Under the pieces are notes generated by a model. That model did no database searches, had not been told where the DNA came from, and saw only the letters and a list, made by a program, of their open reading frames with translations. This document shows, in pieces, positions 41,990-50,691 of a DNA stretch of 64,000 nucleotides. A program made the translations under genes and the position numbers. Each line of letters begins with the position of its first letter. Position 1 is the stretch's first letter. This DNA is from QHCA01 sp003244095 (GTDB lineage Bacteria; Actinomycetota; Actinomycetes; Mycobacteriales; QHCA01). The stretch lies in the NCBI GenBank assembly GCA_038329965.1, contig JBBQNN010000007.1, positions 15,337 to 79,336 on the forward strand, in the 5' to 3' direction.

Positions 41990-42733
41990 TTACAGCCGGC
42001 CGACGTAGTAGGCCGACGTCCAGATCGCCTGTTTCTTTACCGACTGCCCGCTGCCTGGCGCGTGCCAGATCTCACCGCCCCCGGCGTACATGCCGACGTG
42101 GTATATCCCCGTCGAGGAGGTGCCGAAGAAGATCAGGTCGCCGGGCAGCACCGCCGTCTTGAGCACGTGCGACATCGAGTTGTACTGCAACTGCGTCGTG
42201 CGCGGGAGCAGCCGGCCGAACCGGCTGACGACGTACATCATGAAGCCCGAGCAGTCGAACGACGACGGCCCGGTCGCGCCGTAGCTGTAGGGCGCGCCGT
42301 TGTGCCGGGCGGCCTCCGCCAGCACGCGAGCATCGGTGGACAGCCAGACCATGCGCATGGCGGTCACGCAGGGGGCGTGGTCCGGGGTGCCGCCGAAGCG
42401 CAGGCGCACGCCGTTGGTGATCGTGGGGGTGACCGTGAAGGGAGCCTTGCCGGCCGCGTCGGTCGTGCGCGTGGCGAGGGTGTGCCAGGCGCCGGTCCAC
42501 CAGTTCTCCAGGACCACGGGGACGCCCGGCTCGGCGCCGTGGCTGCCGGTCAGTACCTGCCCGGTGAGGGTGGCGGAGTGGCCGGGACCGACGATCGTCG
42601 TGGGCCACAGGTAGCACAGGCTGCTGGTCGCGGCGCTGGCCGGCACGGCGGTGAGGCCCAGGCCGGCGAGAGCGAGCACGAGCAGGACACCCAGACAGGC
42701 GCGCACGCGCGCGGAGAGGATGCGGGCAGGCAT
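41990..42733 (-). CDS. NlpC/P60 peptidoglycan hydrolase under riboswitch control
   Basis: A 247-residue secreted protein: signal peptide (to ASA near residue 34), an Ig-like domain (about 45-125, GQVLTGSHGAEPGVPVVLEN) and a C-terminal NlpC/P60 domain (about 130-247) with the catalytic Cys in FDCSGFMMYV, His in YHVGMYAGGG and a third residue in EIWHAP. It cuts D-gamma-glutamyl-meso-diaminopimelate bonds in the cell wall. The leader is a c-di-AMP riboswitch, which would reduce its expression when c-di-AMP is high. AAAGGA sits about seven bases before ATG 42733. Confidence 0.93.
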   Translation of the reverse strand: MPARILSARVRACLGVLLVLALAGLGLTAVPASAATSSLCYLWPTTIVGPGHSATLTGQVLTGSHGAEPGVPVVLENWWTGAWHTLATRTTDAAGKAPFTVTPTITNGVRLRFGGTPDHAPCVTAMRMVWLSTDARVLAEAARHNGAPYSYGATGPSSFDCSGFMMYVVSRFGRLLPRTTQLQYNSMSHVLKTAVLPGDLIFFGTSSTGIYHVGMYAGGGEIWHAPGSGQSVKKQAIWTSAYYVGRL

Positions 42734-42744
42734 GACAAATTCCT

Positions 42745-42930
42745 TTCTGCACGCCTGCGGGGTGAGCTGTCGGGTGCGGGCCAGAAAGGCTGCCCGGCCG
42801 CGTCATACGGCTTGACCCCAAGGCACCGAAAAGGTGCCGTCGTACGTGGTTCCCCCACTCCTGCCCGGACTGCAGTGGGTTGTCGGGTTCACCGGCCGGA
42901 CGGGCAGGACTCGGCATCAACCGGCCGGTG
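42745..42930 (-). promoter_or_regulatory. c-di-AMP riboswitch (ydaO/yuaA class)
   Basis: The minus-strand leader of the NlpC/P60 gene carries the conserved words of this class in order: ATGCCGAGTCCTGCC (42917-42903), GGTGAACCCGACAACCCACT (42893-42874), GGAGTGGGGGAACCAC (42861-42846), a GGCACC/GGTGCC hairpin (42838-42822), CTTGGGGTCAAGCCG (42822-42808) and CCGACAGCTCACCCCGCAGG (42773-42754). ydaO riboswitches switch off wall-hydrolase and potassium-transport genes when c-di-AMP binds. The ribosome site lies just downstream, so control could be at attenuation or initiation. Confidence 0.88.
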
Positions 42931-43080
42931 AATGCGTGTCCGGTCAGACTACGGGCCATTGGCCTTTTGCTTTTAGCGGCGCTCCGGTACTTCCACCCCG
43001 CCGGCCGCTAACTGGTAATTGGGCGATTACGGCGAATGACATGAAATGCGGGCGGGTTATTCCGGGTACGGTTTCCGCAC

Positions 43081-44628
43081 TCAGGGAGCAGCGACCGCGG
43101 CCACACCTTCGCGGCGGGGATCGGCGGCGGCATACAGCGTGCCGTCGGCCCGGCGCAGGGCGGCACCGACGCCGCCGAAGTACATCGATGCCGGGCCGCG
43201 CGAGTGGGTCGGCCACGGCAGGGGTGGCAGGACCAGGTCGTCCTCGTGCTCGACCGCCGGCCCGTCGGCCGACCGGCTGACGTGCAGCCGGGGGCGCGCG
43301 ATCGCGGTGGCGAGGTCGAGCCCGCCACCGGCGAATCCGGCCAGCACCTGCAGCAGCGCCGTGGTGATCCGGTCGGCACCCGGGGAGCCGATCGCGAGCA
43401 CCTCGCCGGCGGCGGTGCGGCCTACGGTCGGCGCCATGTTGGACGGCAGCCGCTCGCCGGCCTCCAGCGCGTGTAGGCCGCGCCGGTTGAGCTCCGGCTC
43501 GCCGAGGCAGTTGTTGAGCCAGAGCCCGGTGCCGGGGGTCATCACACCGGAGCCGTAGCCGGCCGAGGACGTCACCGCACACGCCCAGCCCTCGCCGTCG
43601 ACGGCCGACACGTGCACCGTGGAGGCCGGGCCGCCGAGCCCGGCGATGCCGTCGGCGCCGACCAGGTCGAGCAGCCGCTGTGCGGCGACCTGGCGGTCGG
43701 CGGCCACGTCGAGGTGGTCGAGGCGATAGCGGAGTACGGCCTCCTGTACGGCCGCGAGCCCTGCGACGTCGTCGAGCGACCGGTGTTCGATCAGGATCAG
43801 CATGGCCGCCAGGACCGGGCCGCCGATCGACGGCGGCGGGTTGGTGGCCAGGACCCAGTGGCCGTACGGGACCACCAGCGCCGGCCGGGCGACCGCCCTG
43901 TAGGCGGCCAGGTCGGCCTCGGTGACCAGGCCGCCGTGTTCGGCCATGTCGGCGGCGATCATCTTGGCCAGGTCACCGCGGTAGAGCGCGGCGGCGCCCT
44001 CGTCGGCGATCAGCTGCAGCGAGTCGGCGAGGTGTGCGATGTGGACGGTCGCACCGGCCGCCAGAAGCAGCCCGTCGGCGTCGTGCAGGGCGGCCTGGCT
44101 GTCGGGATGCCATCCGTACACGATGTCGTGGACCAGCCCGAGGTAGTACGCGGACGCCGCGCCGAGCGGGAAGCCGTCGCGGGCCGCCTGGACCGCCGGG
44201 AGGACGACGTCGCGCCACGGTGCCCGGCCGAAGCGCACGTGCGCCTGCTCGATCGCGGCCAGCGCGCCCGGCGTGGCGACCGACCCGTGGCCGACGGTCA
44301 TCGTGAGCCCGCCGCCGTAGGAGGTGGTGACCTCGCGCAGGCCGCTCGATCGGGAGGACCCGCCCCCTCCGACCGGCAGGCCCCGGCCGGGCATCTCGAC
44401 GTTGCCGTCGTAGGTCACCGGCGCCGAACCGTCGGCCGGGCCCACGGTGACGAAGGCGCCGCCGGCCGGCGAGCAGATGCCCGGCTCGCAGACCATCGCG
44501 ACGAGGATGGCTGCCAGCCCGGCGTCCACGGCGTTGCCGCCCGCCTCGGCCATACCGAGGGCGGCGCCGGCCGCCAGCGGGTTGCTGGCCGCGACGGCGA
44601 TCCGGGTGGACGGCGAGCGGGAGGACAT
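43081..44628 (-). CDS. Gamma-glutamyltransferase family protein
   Basis: A 515-residue Ntn-hydrolase of the gamma-glutamyltranspeptidase family. The large-subunit start SNPLAAGAALGMAEAGGNAVD is typical, ICSPAGGAFVTV and GHGSVATPGALAAIE follow, and the autocleavage region is GPASTVHVSAVDGEGWA, where the catalytic Thr is present but TVH replaces the usual TTH. GSPGADRITTALLQVL is the C-terminal GSPGG-type motif. No signal peptide is apparent, so it may be a cytoplasmic member. ATG 44628 is one of two close starts (44637 also in frame). It is divergent from the aldehyde dehydrogenase. Confidence 0.88.
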   Translation of the reverse strand: MSSRSPSTRIAVAASNPLAAGAALGMAEAGGNAVDAGLAAILVAMVCEPGICSPAGGAFVTVGPADGSAPVTYDGNVEMPGRGLPVGGGGSSRSSGLREVTTSYGGGLTMTVGHGSVATPGALAAIEQAHVRFGRAPWRDVVLPAVQAARDGFPLGAASAYYLGLVHDIVYGWHPDSQAALHDADGLLLAAGATVHIAHLADSLQLIADEGAAALYRGDLAKMIAADMAEHGGLVTEADLAAYRAVARPALVVPYGHWVLATNPPPSIGGPVLAAMLILIEHRSLDDVAGLAAVQEAVLRYRLDHLDVAADRQVAAQRLLDLVGADGIAGLGGPASTVHVSAVDGEGWACAVTSSAGYGSGVMTPGTGLWLNNCLGEPELNRRGLHALEAGERLPSNMAPTVGRTAAGEVLAIGSPGADRITTALLQVLAGFAGGGLDLATAIARPRLHVSRSADGPAVEHEDDLVLPPLPWPTHSRGPASMYFGGVGAALRRADGTLYAAADPRREGVAAVAAP

Positions 44629-44812
44629 GCCCAGCATCCTGGCACGGCAGGTGCGAAAGGCAGCGGGCGTCCCCGACGGCAGCGCCCGGGTCGAGTGGGG
44701 TTCTCGACTCACTTTCATGACCGACATCCAGCCGGCGTACCGCGTCCGTGGCAGTCGGCGACCGTCGGCGCGGGATTGGAAGCATCGCCGACCGGTACAT
44801 AGGCTCGGGGGC

Positions 44813-46375
44813 ATGAACCTGATCCTGTCGCCCGGCACGGCCTGGGCCGAGACCTACGAGCGGTGCGTGCGGACAGCGCCCGAGGCGTTCGACTCCGACC
44901 GGTTGCGCAACCTCATCGGGGGCGAGTGGCAGCGCTCGGGTGAGCCGGGCGACCACGTCTCGCCGGTGGACGGCTCGGCCGTCCCCGGTCCGCCCCGGGT
45001 CAGCCGGGCCGAGGCCGCCGCCGCAGTCGAGGACGCCCGCGACCAGCACGACAAGTGGCAGGAGGTCGGTCTCGACGACCGCAAGGCGATGGTCACGGCC
45101 GCGGTCGACATGATGACCGAGCACCGCGACCTGCTCGCACTGCTGCTGGTGTGGGAGATCGGCAAGCCGTGGCGGCTGGCCTGCGCCGATGTCGACCGGG
45201 CGCTCGACGGGGTCCGCTGGTACATCGGCGAGATCGACCGCCAGTTGTCGGCGGGATCCGGCGGGCAGCGCCGGCCGCTGCCCGGCCCGGTCAGCAACAT
45301 CGCCAGCTGGAACTACCCGATGAGCGTGCAGGTGCACGCCGAGCTCGTCCAGGCCCTCGCCGGCAACGCCGTCGTCGCCAAGACCCCGAGCCAGGGCGGG
45401 TTCCACTGCTTGACCCTTGCGCACGCCTTCATGCACCGCGCCGGTCTTCCGGTGACACTGCTCTCCGGAGAGGGCGCGAAGCTCGGGGGCACGCTGATCC
45501 GCAACGAGGGCATCGGGGCACTCGCGTTCGTCGGCGGCCGGTCCAACGGGCGGGCGGCGGCCACGGCCCTGGCGGACACCTCCCGCCGGCACTTCCTGGA
45601 GCAGGAGGGGCTCAACGCCTGGGGGGTGTGGGAGTTCAGCGAGTGGGAGATGCTCGCCAAGCACCTGCGCAAGGGCTTCGAGTACGCCAAGCAGCGGTGC
45701 ACGGCCTACCCGCGCTACGTGGTGCAGCGCCAACTGGTCCCGGAGTTCCTCGAGACCTATCTCCCGGTGATCAAGGGTGTTCGGTTCGGGCACCCCCTGG
45801 CGGTCGCCGCCGCGGGCGACCCGTTGCCGGACCTGGACTTCGGGCCGGTCATCCATGCCCGCAAGGCCGCGGAGCTGGACAAGCAGTACGCCGAGGCGGT
45901 GCAGGGCCGGGCGATCCCGCTCTACCGGGGGTCGGTCGCCGACGGCGTTTTCCTCGACGGGCAGGACACGTCGGCCTATTTCGCGCCGGCCTGCGTGCTC
46001 GAGCCGCCGTCGAACTGGTCGCTGCACCACGCCGAGCCGTTCGGCCCGCTGGACTCGATCGTCGTCGTCGATACCGAGTCGGAGCTGCTCGCCGCGATGA
46101 ACGCCAGCAACGGCTGCCTGGTGGCCAGCGTGGCCAGCGACGACGAGGACTTCGCCGGCCGGGTCAGCGAGCAGTTGCAGGCCTTCAAGGTCGGCGTCAA
46201 CAAGCCGCGCAGCCGGGGCGACCGCGAGGAGGTGTTCGGCGGCATCGGCGAGTCGTGGAAAGGCGCCTTCGTCGGCGGCGACCTGCTCGTCCAGGCCGTC
46301 ACCCAGGGCCCCGAAGGAGAGAGCGAGCGGTTGTACGGCAATTTCCCGGACTACTCCAGCTACCCCCCGCGCTAG
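44813..46375 (+). CDS. Aldehyde dehydrogenase superfamily protein
   Basis: A 520-residue ALDH. NIASWNYPMSVQVHAEL is the cofactor-binding strand (usually PWNFP), FVGGRSNG the FxGxxxxG loop, and LEQEGLNAWGVW stands where LELGGKN is normal, so the general-base Glu may be kept while the GG is lost. The Cys nucleophile sits in KQRCTAYPRYVV. The C-terminal oligomerisation part ends GNFPDYSSYPPR. The altered motif marks an atypical subfamily. It overlaps the end of the convergent LtrA gene by four bases. Confidence 0.88.
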   Translation: MNLILSPGTAWAETYERCVRTAPEAFDSDRLRNLIGGEWQRSGEPGDHVSPVDGSAVPGPPRVSRAEAAAAVEDARDQHDKWQEVGLDDRKAMVTAAVDMMTEHRDLLALLLVWEIGKPWRLACADVDRALDGVRWYIGEIDRQLSAGSGGQRRPLPGPVSNIASWNYPMSVQVHAELVQALAGNAVVAKTPSQGGFHCLTLAHAFMHRAGLPVTLLSGEGAKLGGTLIRNEGIGALAFVGGRSNGRAAATALADTSRRHFLEQEGLNAWGVWEFSEWEMLAKHLRKGFEYAKQRCTAYPRYVVQRQLVPEFLETYLPVIKGVRFGHPLAVAAAGDPLPDLDFGPVIHARKAAELDKQYAEAVQGRAIPLYRGSVADGVFLDGQDTSAYFAPACVLEPPSNWSLHHAEPFGPLDSIVVVDTESELLAAMNASNGCLVASVASDDEDFAGRVSEQLQAFKVGVNKPRSRGDREEVFGGIGESWKGAFVGGDLLVQAVTQGPEGESERLYGNFPDYSSYPPR

Positions 46376-47589
46376 CGCTCGCCGGCCGAGGCCGCCTGCC
46401 GGGCCCGTCGGTGCGGCAGGTGCAGCAGGAGCAGGTGGCGCCCGGTGTTGATCAGCCAGGCCTCCGTGACATTGACCCCGACGACCACCGCGGTGACCAG
46501 CGCCGCGACAGCCAGCGCCGGCATCAGCGTCGCCAGCGCGGCGAGCGCGACGCACGCGAGCATTCCGACGAAGCGCGGCAGCCCCACCGCGCCGAACATC
46601 CGCCACCGGGCGAAGCAGAAGCCGAGGAGGTAGACGGCCGCGCCCGGCGCGAGCAGCAACTCGGCCACCGTGTGCGGCTCGTCCAGCGGGTGCGCCAGGA
46701 GCTTCTTGAGGCCGACCGCGACACAGATGATGCCCACGATGAGGAGGAAGTGCAGGTAGCTGAACACGTCACGCACGATTCGCGCCTGCGCCGCGTCGGT
46801 CTCCAGGCTGTGCTGCGCGGCGGGGGCGCCGTAGTGGAAGTAGGACCACCAGAGCGAGACGATCAGGAAGAAGCCCAGCACCAGCGTGACCAGCGTGACG
46901 GCGTCCAGTGAGCTGCCGGCCGCCTGACCACCCACGGCCACGACGGTCTCCCCGAGCGCGATGATGAGGAAGAGCCCGAACCGCTCGGGCAGGTGCTCCG
47001 TCTGGACCCGGAACCCGCGGAACCGGCGGCCGAGCAGCGTCGGGTTGAACACCCCGATCAGCGCCGCGACTGCCCAGAGGCCCAGCCGCCACGGCCCGTG
47101 CAGCAGGCCACCGACGACGAACAGCGGAGCGCTCAGCGTCATGCTCACGAAGAACGGCTCCACCCACCGGCCGCGCAACACCGGGTGGCGGTGCATCTCG
47201 GCCCACAGGATGCAGCGCAGGGCCAGGTAGCAGCCGGCGAACAGCAGGCCCTGACCCTGGTACGCGGCCGGGATCGCGACGGTCATGCCCAGCGCGCAGC
47301 CGGCCAGGAGGAACAGCGTGAGCCGGCCCCGCGCGGTGTCCAGGGCCGCCCCGCTGGCGTTGCCCAGGAGGGTCACGCCGACCCAGCCCCACCACAGCGG
47401 GACGAACAGCAGCAGGGTGCGGGCGACCTGACCGAGGCCGTGCGAGGCGGCCAGCGTCCCGGCGATCTCGGTGACCGCGAACACCCAGACGAGATCGACG
47501 AACAGCTCCGCCCAGGTGGCCCGCTGCCGGGGTGGGTCGCCGGTCCCCTGGAGGTCGGGGCCGGATTCGGCCACGGTGTCGTCCGGCAT
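46372..47589 (-). CDS. Low-temperature-requirement A (LtrA) membrane protein
   Basis: A 405-residue integral membrane protein with about 10-12 hydrophobic helices. The LtrA signature is ATWAELFVDLVWVFAVTEIA near residue 25, with further conserved FGLFLIIALGETVVAVGG and WWSYFHYG. LtrA was named for cold-sensitive Listeria growth; its molecular role is unknown. It lies in a minus-strand run with the nucleotidyltransferase and MEDS/HATPase genes upstream (23 and 17 bases apart), so the three may be cotranscribed. Confidence 0.9.
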   Translation of the reverse strand: MPDDTVAESGPDLQGTGDPPRQRATWAELFVDLVWVFAVTEIAGTLAASHGLGQVARTLLLFVPLWWGWVGVTLLGNASGAALDTARGRLTLFLLAGCALGMTVAIPAAYQGQGLLFAGCYLALRCILWAEMHRHPVLRGRWVEPFFVSMTLSAPLFVVGGLLHGPWRLGLWAVAALIGVFNPTLLGRRFRGFRVQTEHLPERFGLFLIIALGETVVAVGGQAAGSSLDAVTLVTLVLGFFLIVSLWWSYFHYGAPAAQHSLETDAAQARIVRDVFSYLHFLLIVGIICVAVGLKKLLAHPLDEPHTVAELLLAPGAAVYLLGFCFARWRMFGAVGLPRFVGMLACVALAALATLMPALAVAALVTAVVVGVNVTEAWLINTGRHLLLLHLPHRRARQAASAGER

Positions 47590-47612
47590 GTGTGGGCCGC
47601 CATCTCGTTTCG

Positions 47613-48182
47613 TCAGCTGGGCAGGTCCCCGGGCACGTCCACGTCGTCGTCGTCGGCCACGTCGTCGCAGGGGATCTGCCGTACCAAGTCGGCATGGGTG
47701 GCCAGGAATTCCCGGGCCCCGGCGTCGCCGCGCGTGGTCCGGATCACCTCGGCCCAGTGTTCGCGGCCGAGCAGGACCGGATGACCCTGCCGGCCGGCGT
47801 ACGTCGCGACGGCGAGCGCATCGGGAGCGGTGGTCTGCGCCACCCGCCGTGCGGCAGCGGCGCCGATGCCGGGTGTGTCCACCAGCAGGATCAGGGCGGC
47901 CGTGGCGCCGGTGTCCTGCAGCGCGGTGAGGCCGGCGCGCAGCGACGAGGCCATGCCGGACTCCCAGTCGGCGTTGCGTACGACCGTCGCCGCCGGCAGG
48001 TCGGCCCGCGCGACCACCTCGTCGGCGGCGGCACCGAGTACGACGAACAGGGGAGCGCAGCCACCGTCGGCGAGCACCCGCATCGCCCGGTCGACCAGCA
48101 GGGTGCCATCGAGCTGGACGAGGGCCTTGGGCCGTCCGTACCGCCGGCCGCCGCCAGCCGCCAGCAGGAGCCCCGCGGGCAT
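47613..48182 (-). CDS. MobA-like nucleotidyltransferase (NTP_transf_3)
   Basis: A 189-residue protein with the MobA/MocA nucleotide-binding signature GLLLAAGGGRRYGRPKALVQ at the N-terminus, followed by RNADWESGMASSLRAGL and ILLVDTPGI (metal-binding Asp). MocA and its relatives transfer CMP or GMP to molybdopterin. A molybdoenzyme exists in the window at 8.4-9.6 kb but is far away, so the link is not strong. It is in line with the LtrA gene. Confidence 0.85.
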   Translation of the reverse strand: MPAGLLLAAGGGRRYGRPKALVQLDGTLLVDRAMRVLADGGCAPLFVVLGAAADEVVARADLPAATVVRNADWESGMASSLRAGLTALQDTGATAALILLVDTPGIGAAAARRVAQTTAPDALAVATYAGRQGHPVLLGREHWAEVIRTTRGDAGAREFLATHADLVRQIPCDDVADDDDVDVPGDLPS

Positions 48183-48199
48183 GTTCACGTCGGTGCCGA

Positions 48200-49156
48200 C
48201 TACAGCCAGGTGAGCACGCGCACGGTCGTACCGTGGGCCGTGGACCGGATCTGCACCAGGTCGCACAATTGATTGGCGAGCCAGACCCCCCGGCCGCTCT
48301 CCTGGCTGGCCGCCGGTGCGGTGCGGCCGATCATCGGGTCCTCGATGCGCCCGCTGTCACTGACCTCGCACACGAACGCGCCGGTCTCCCGCCATAGCCG
48401 CAGGAGCCCGGCCCCGCCGCCGTGCCGCAGGCTGTTGACGGCCAGCTCGTGGATCGCCACGGCCAGCTCGCCGGCCCGCTCGGCCGCCATGCCGGCGGCG
48501 CAGGCATGCCCGAGCACGAAGGCCCGCAGGACGCCCAGGTCCGGTGGGTCGAACGGCAGCTCTGCCACGGTCTCGGAGGGTGCGGGCAGTGACTGGCTGA
48601 AGATGGCGTCGACGTGCGTCACGCCCCCGTAGACGGTGCTCGCTCGATAGGAGCCGGCATCGACGAGCATCGGATGGCTGCGTTGTGCCTCCTCGATCAC
48701 CGCGGGGTCCAGGGCGTCGACGTCGTAGGGACAGCGCAGCCAGAGCGGGGTACGCGGGTCGACCGCCACGTTGAGCAGCGACTCGTGCAGCTGGCACTCG
48801 GCGAGCTCTGCCGCCCCCCGGCCGGCCCAGATCGGCTCGCCCACGCCCCGTGCGGGCCGCCCGGCCTTGGCGGCTGCGTCGAGGAACGCGCGCCACGCAG
48901 GGATGATCCGGGCCGGGTTGAGGCCGCGCTCGGCCATGTCGAGGAGGTCCACCCGGGCGGCGTCGGCACCGAGCGCCACGCGGATCAGGTCGAGTCGGGG
49001 CTGGGCGACAGCGACCATGACCGGCTGACCGGCCGCGAGGCCGTCGGTGATGAAGGGGATGAGGCCGGCCAGGAAGGCGGCGGACCCGTGGTAGAGGAAC
49101 GCCTCGTGTCGGTAGGTCCGGTGCGGTTGCGCGGCTGTGATCGACGTCGGAGTCAT
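48200..49156 (-). CDS. MEDS-domain sensor with anti-sigma-type HATPase
   Basis: A 318-residue regulator. Residues about 15-175 form a MEDS (DcmR-like sensory) domain, with HEAFLYHGSAAFLAGLIPFI at its start, and the last 140 residues a histidine-kinase-type ATPase as in RsbW anti-sigma factors: AIHELAVNSLRHGG (N box), VSDSGRIEDP (G1) and ESGRGVWLANQLCD (G2). No His phosphorylation site or membrane helix is present. It probably senses a small molecule and phosphorylates or binds an anti-anti-sigma factor encoded elsewhere. Confidence 0.88.
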   Translation of the reverse strand: MTPTSITAAQPHRTYRHEAFLYHGSAAFLAGLIPFITDGLAAGQPVMVAVAQPRLDLIRVALGADAARVDLLDMAERGLNPARIIPAWRAFLDAAAKAGRPARGVGEPIWAGRGAAELAECQLHESLLNVAVDPRTPLWLRCPYDVDALDPAVIEEAQRSHPMLVDAGSYRASTVYGGVTHVDAIFSQSLPAPSETVAELPFDPPDLGVLRAFVLGHACAAGMAAERAGELAVAIHELAVNSLRHGGGAGLLRLWRETGAFVCEVSDSGRIEDPMIGRTAPAASQESGRGVWLANQLCDLVQIRSTAHGTTVRVLTWL

Positions 49157-49372
49157 GCCACCGTCTCGGTTACGGGGAAGCGGGCGACGACCGGCTGCTC
49201 GATCGACCAGCTGGGCACCTGCCACGGCATTCGACCCTCGAACACTACCATCCGGCTCCTTCCGGACCCGGCGCTGTGACAGCCGCGAGCGGGCCATGGC
49301 GCCGGTGCCTACGGGGTCAGCTACGAGGGTTACGGCCCAGGGCTCACGGCCGGGCCGTGTTCTGTCCGTACC

Positions 49373-50602
49373 GTGCTTCTCGTGCTGCCTGTCCGCGACG
49401 TAACGCTCGTCCTCTGCCTGGCCGACGGGACGCTGCTCGGCGCGCTGCCGCCGTTCGAGGTGCCGTCACCGTGGTGGCAGGAGGTGGCGGTGGTGGTGGC
49501 CGGGGCGCGGGAGGCGTACGGACTCGGCGTCACTGTGCTCCGCCTGCTCTCGACCGAACGGGCCACCACGGCCGAGGGTGGGCCGGTGGCGTACCTGGCC
49601 GAGGTGCGCTCCGCACCCGACCGGCCGCTCCGCCCCTGGCCGGGAGAGCCGCTGGCCGAGGCGCCCCACCGGCTGCCGTACGCCCGGCCGGGTGGTCCCG
49701 CCGCCGACCTCGCCTGGGCCGACACGGTCCTCGCAGCGCGCAGAACGCCCCGGGTGGGCGCTGCCGAGCAGTTGCGCACCTGGAACCTGTCCAGCATCTG
49801 GCGCCTGCCGACCGGTGACGGCTCGGCCTGGTTGAAGGTGGTCCCGCCGTTCTTCGCGCACGAGGGCGCGATCCTGGGTCGCCTCGATCCCGCGGTCGTC
49901 CCGCCGATCCTCAGCGCCGCCGACGGGCGGATGCTGCTGGCCGACGTGCCTGGCGAGGATCAGTACGACGCGCCGCCCGATCGCCTCCTGGCGATCGTCG
50001 GCCTGCTGGTCGGGCTGCAGGTGGCCTGGGCCGGCCGGGCAGCCGAGCTGATCGGGCTGGGGTTGCCCGACTGGCGGGCCGTACCGCTGATCGCGCTGGC
50101 CGCCGACACCGTCGCGCGGACGGTCCCCGGTCTCGACACCGCGACACGAGCGCGCCTGGACCGGCTGGTCGACGGCCTCCCCGAGCGCTTCGCGGCGATC
50201 ACCGCCTGCGGCGTCCCGGACACGATCGTCCACGGCGACTTCCACCCGGGCAACGTCCACGGCGCGGACGGGCGCTTCGTTCTGCTGGACTGGGGCGACA
50301 GCGGTGTGGGGCACCCCTTGCTCGACCAGGCCGCCTTCCTGGGACGGCAGGGTGACCCGGTCCGGTCACGGCTGTTGGCCGAATGGGCGCGCCTGTGGCG
50401 GGCCGCGGTGCCGGGCAGTGATCCGGAGCGGGCCGCGGAGTTGATCGAGCCGGTGGCGGCGCTGCGGCAGGCGGTGATCTACCACCATTTCCTCGACAAC
50501 ATCGAGCCGGACGAGCACATCTACCACAGCGGCGACCCGGCCGCCTGGCTGCAGCGGGCCGCCGCGGCCGACCTGACCACGCCCCCTCCAACAACCAGCT
50601 GA
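49373..50602 (+). CDS. Aminoglycoside-phosphotransferase-fold kinase
   Basis: A 409-residue protein with an N-terminal extension (about 1-140, beta-strand rich, NUDIX-like in tone) and an APH-type kinase domain: DTIVHGDFHPGNVHG (catalytic loop HGDFHPGN) and FVLLDWGDSGVGHPLLD (metal Asp). The APH family phosphorylates sugars, aminoglycosides, choline or other small molecules, and most chromosomal members are not resistance genes. The GTG start has a poor ribosome site. It is divergent from the MEDS/HATPase gene and convergent with the exporter. Confidence 0.82.
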   Translation: MLLVLPVRDVTLVLCLADGTLLGALPPFEVPSPWWQEVAVVVAGAREAYGLGVTVLRLLSTERATTAEGGPVAYLAEVRSAPDRPLRPWPGEPLAEAPHRLPYARPGGPAADLAWADTVLAARRTPRVGAAEQLRTWNLSSIWRLPTGDGSAWLKVVPPFFAHEGAILGRLDPAVVPPILSAADGRMLLADVPGEDQYDAPPDRLLAIVGLLVGLQVAWAGRAAELIGLGLPDWRAVPLIALAADTVARTVPGLDTATRARLDRLVDGLPERFAAITACGVPDTIVHGDFHPGNVHGADGRFVLLDWGDSGVGHPLLDQAAFLGRQGDPVRSRLLAEWARLWRAAVPGSDPERAAELIEPVAALRQAVIYHHFLDNIEPDEHIYHSGDPAAWLQRAAAADLTTPPPTTS

Positions 50603-50663
50603 TCATGACGTTACCCCGTACGAATGGCGCATAACGCCTCACCTTGATGCCAAGTCATGATCA
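50600..50663. terminator. 10-bp inverted repeat between convergent genes
   Basis: TGATCATGAC (50600-50609) and GTCATGATCA (50654-50663) are exact complements with a 44-base loop that itself contains GGCG/CGCC. Located between the APH-type and MFS stops, it fits a shared terminator; the palindromic ATGATCAT core could also bind a dimeric regulator. Confidence 0.4.
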
Positions 50664-50691
50664 TCGGGAGTGGGGGTGATCGCACCGCGGG

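Noticed and set aside
43973..46606. An 877-codon open frame on the minus strand
   Set aside because: It is the antisense shadow of the gamma-glutamyltransferase and aldehyde dehydrogenase genes; its translation is Arg/Gly-rich without any family motif, whereas the genes beneath have clear catalytic signatures.
45055..46911. A 618-codon plus-strand frame overlapping the aldehyde dehydrogenase
   Set aside because: It is a frame shadow in GC-rich DNA, with Arg/Gly composition and no domain.
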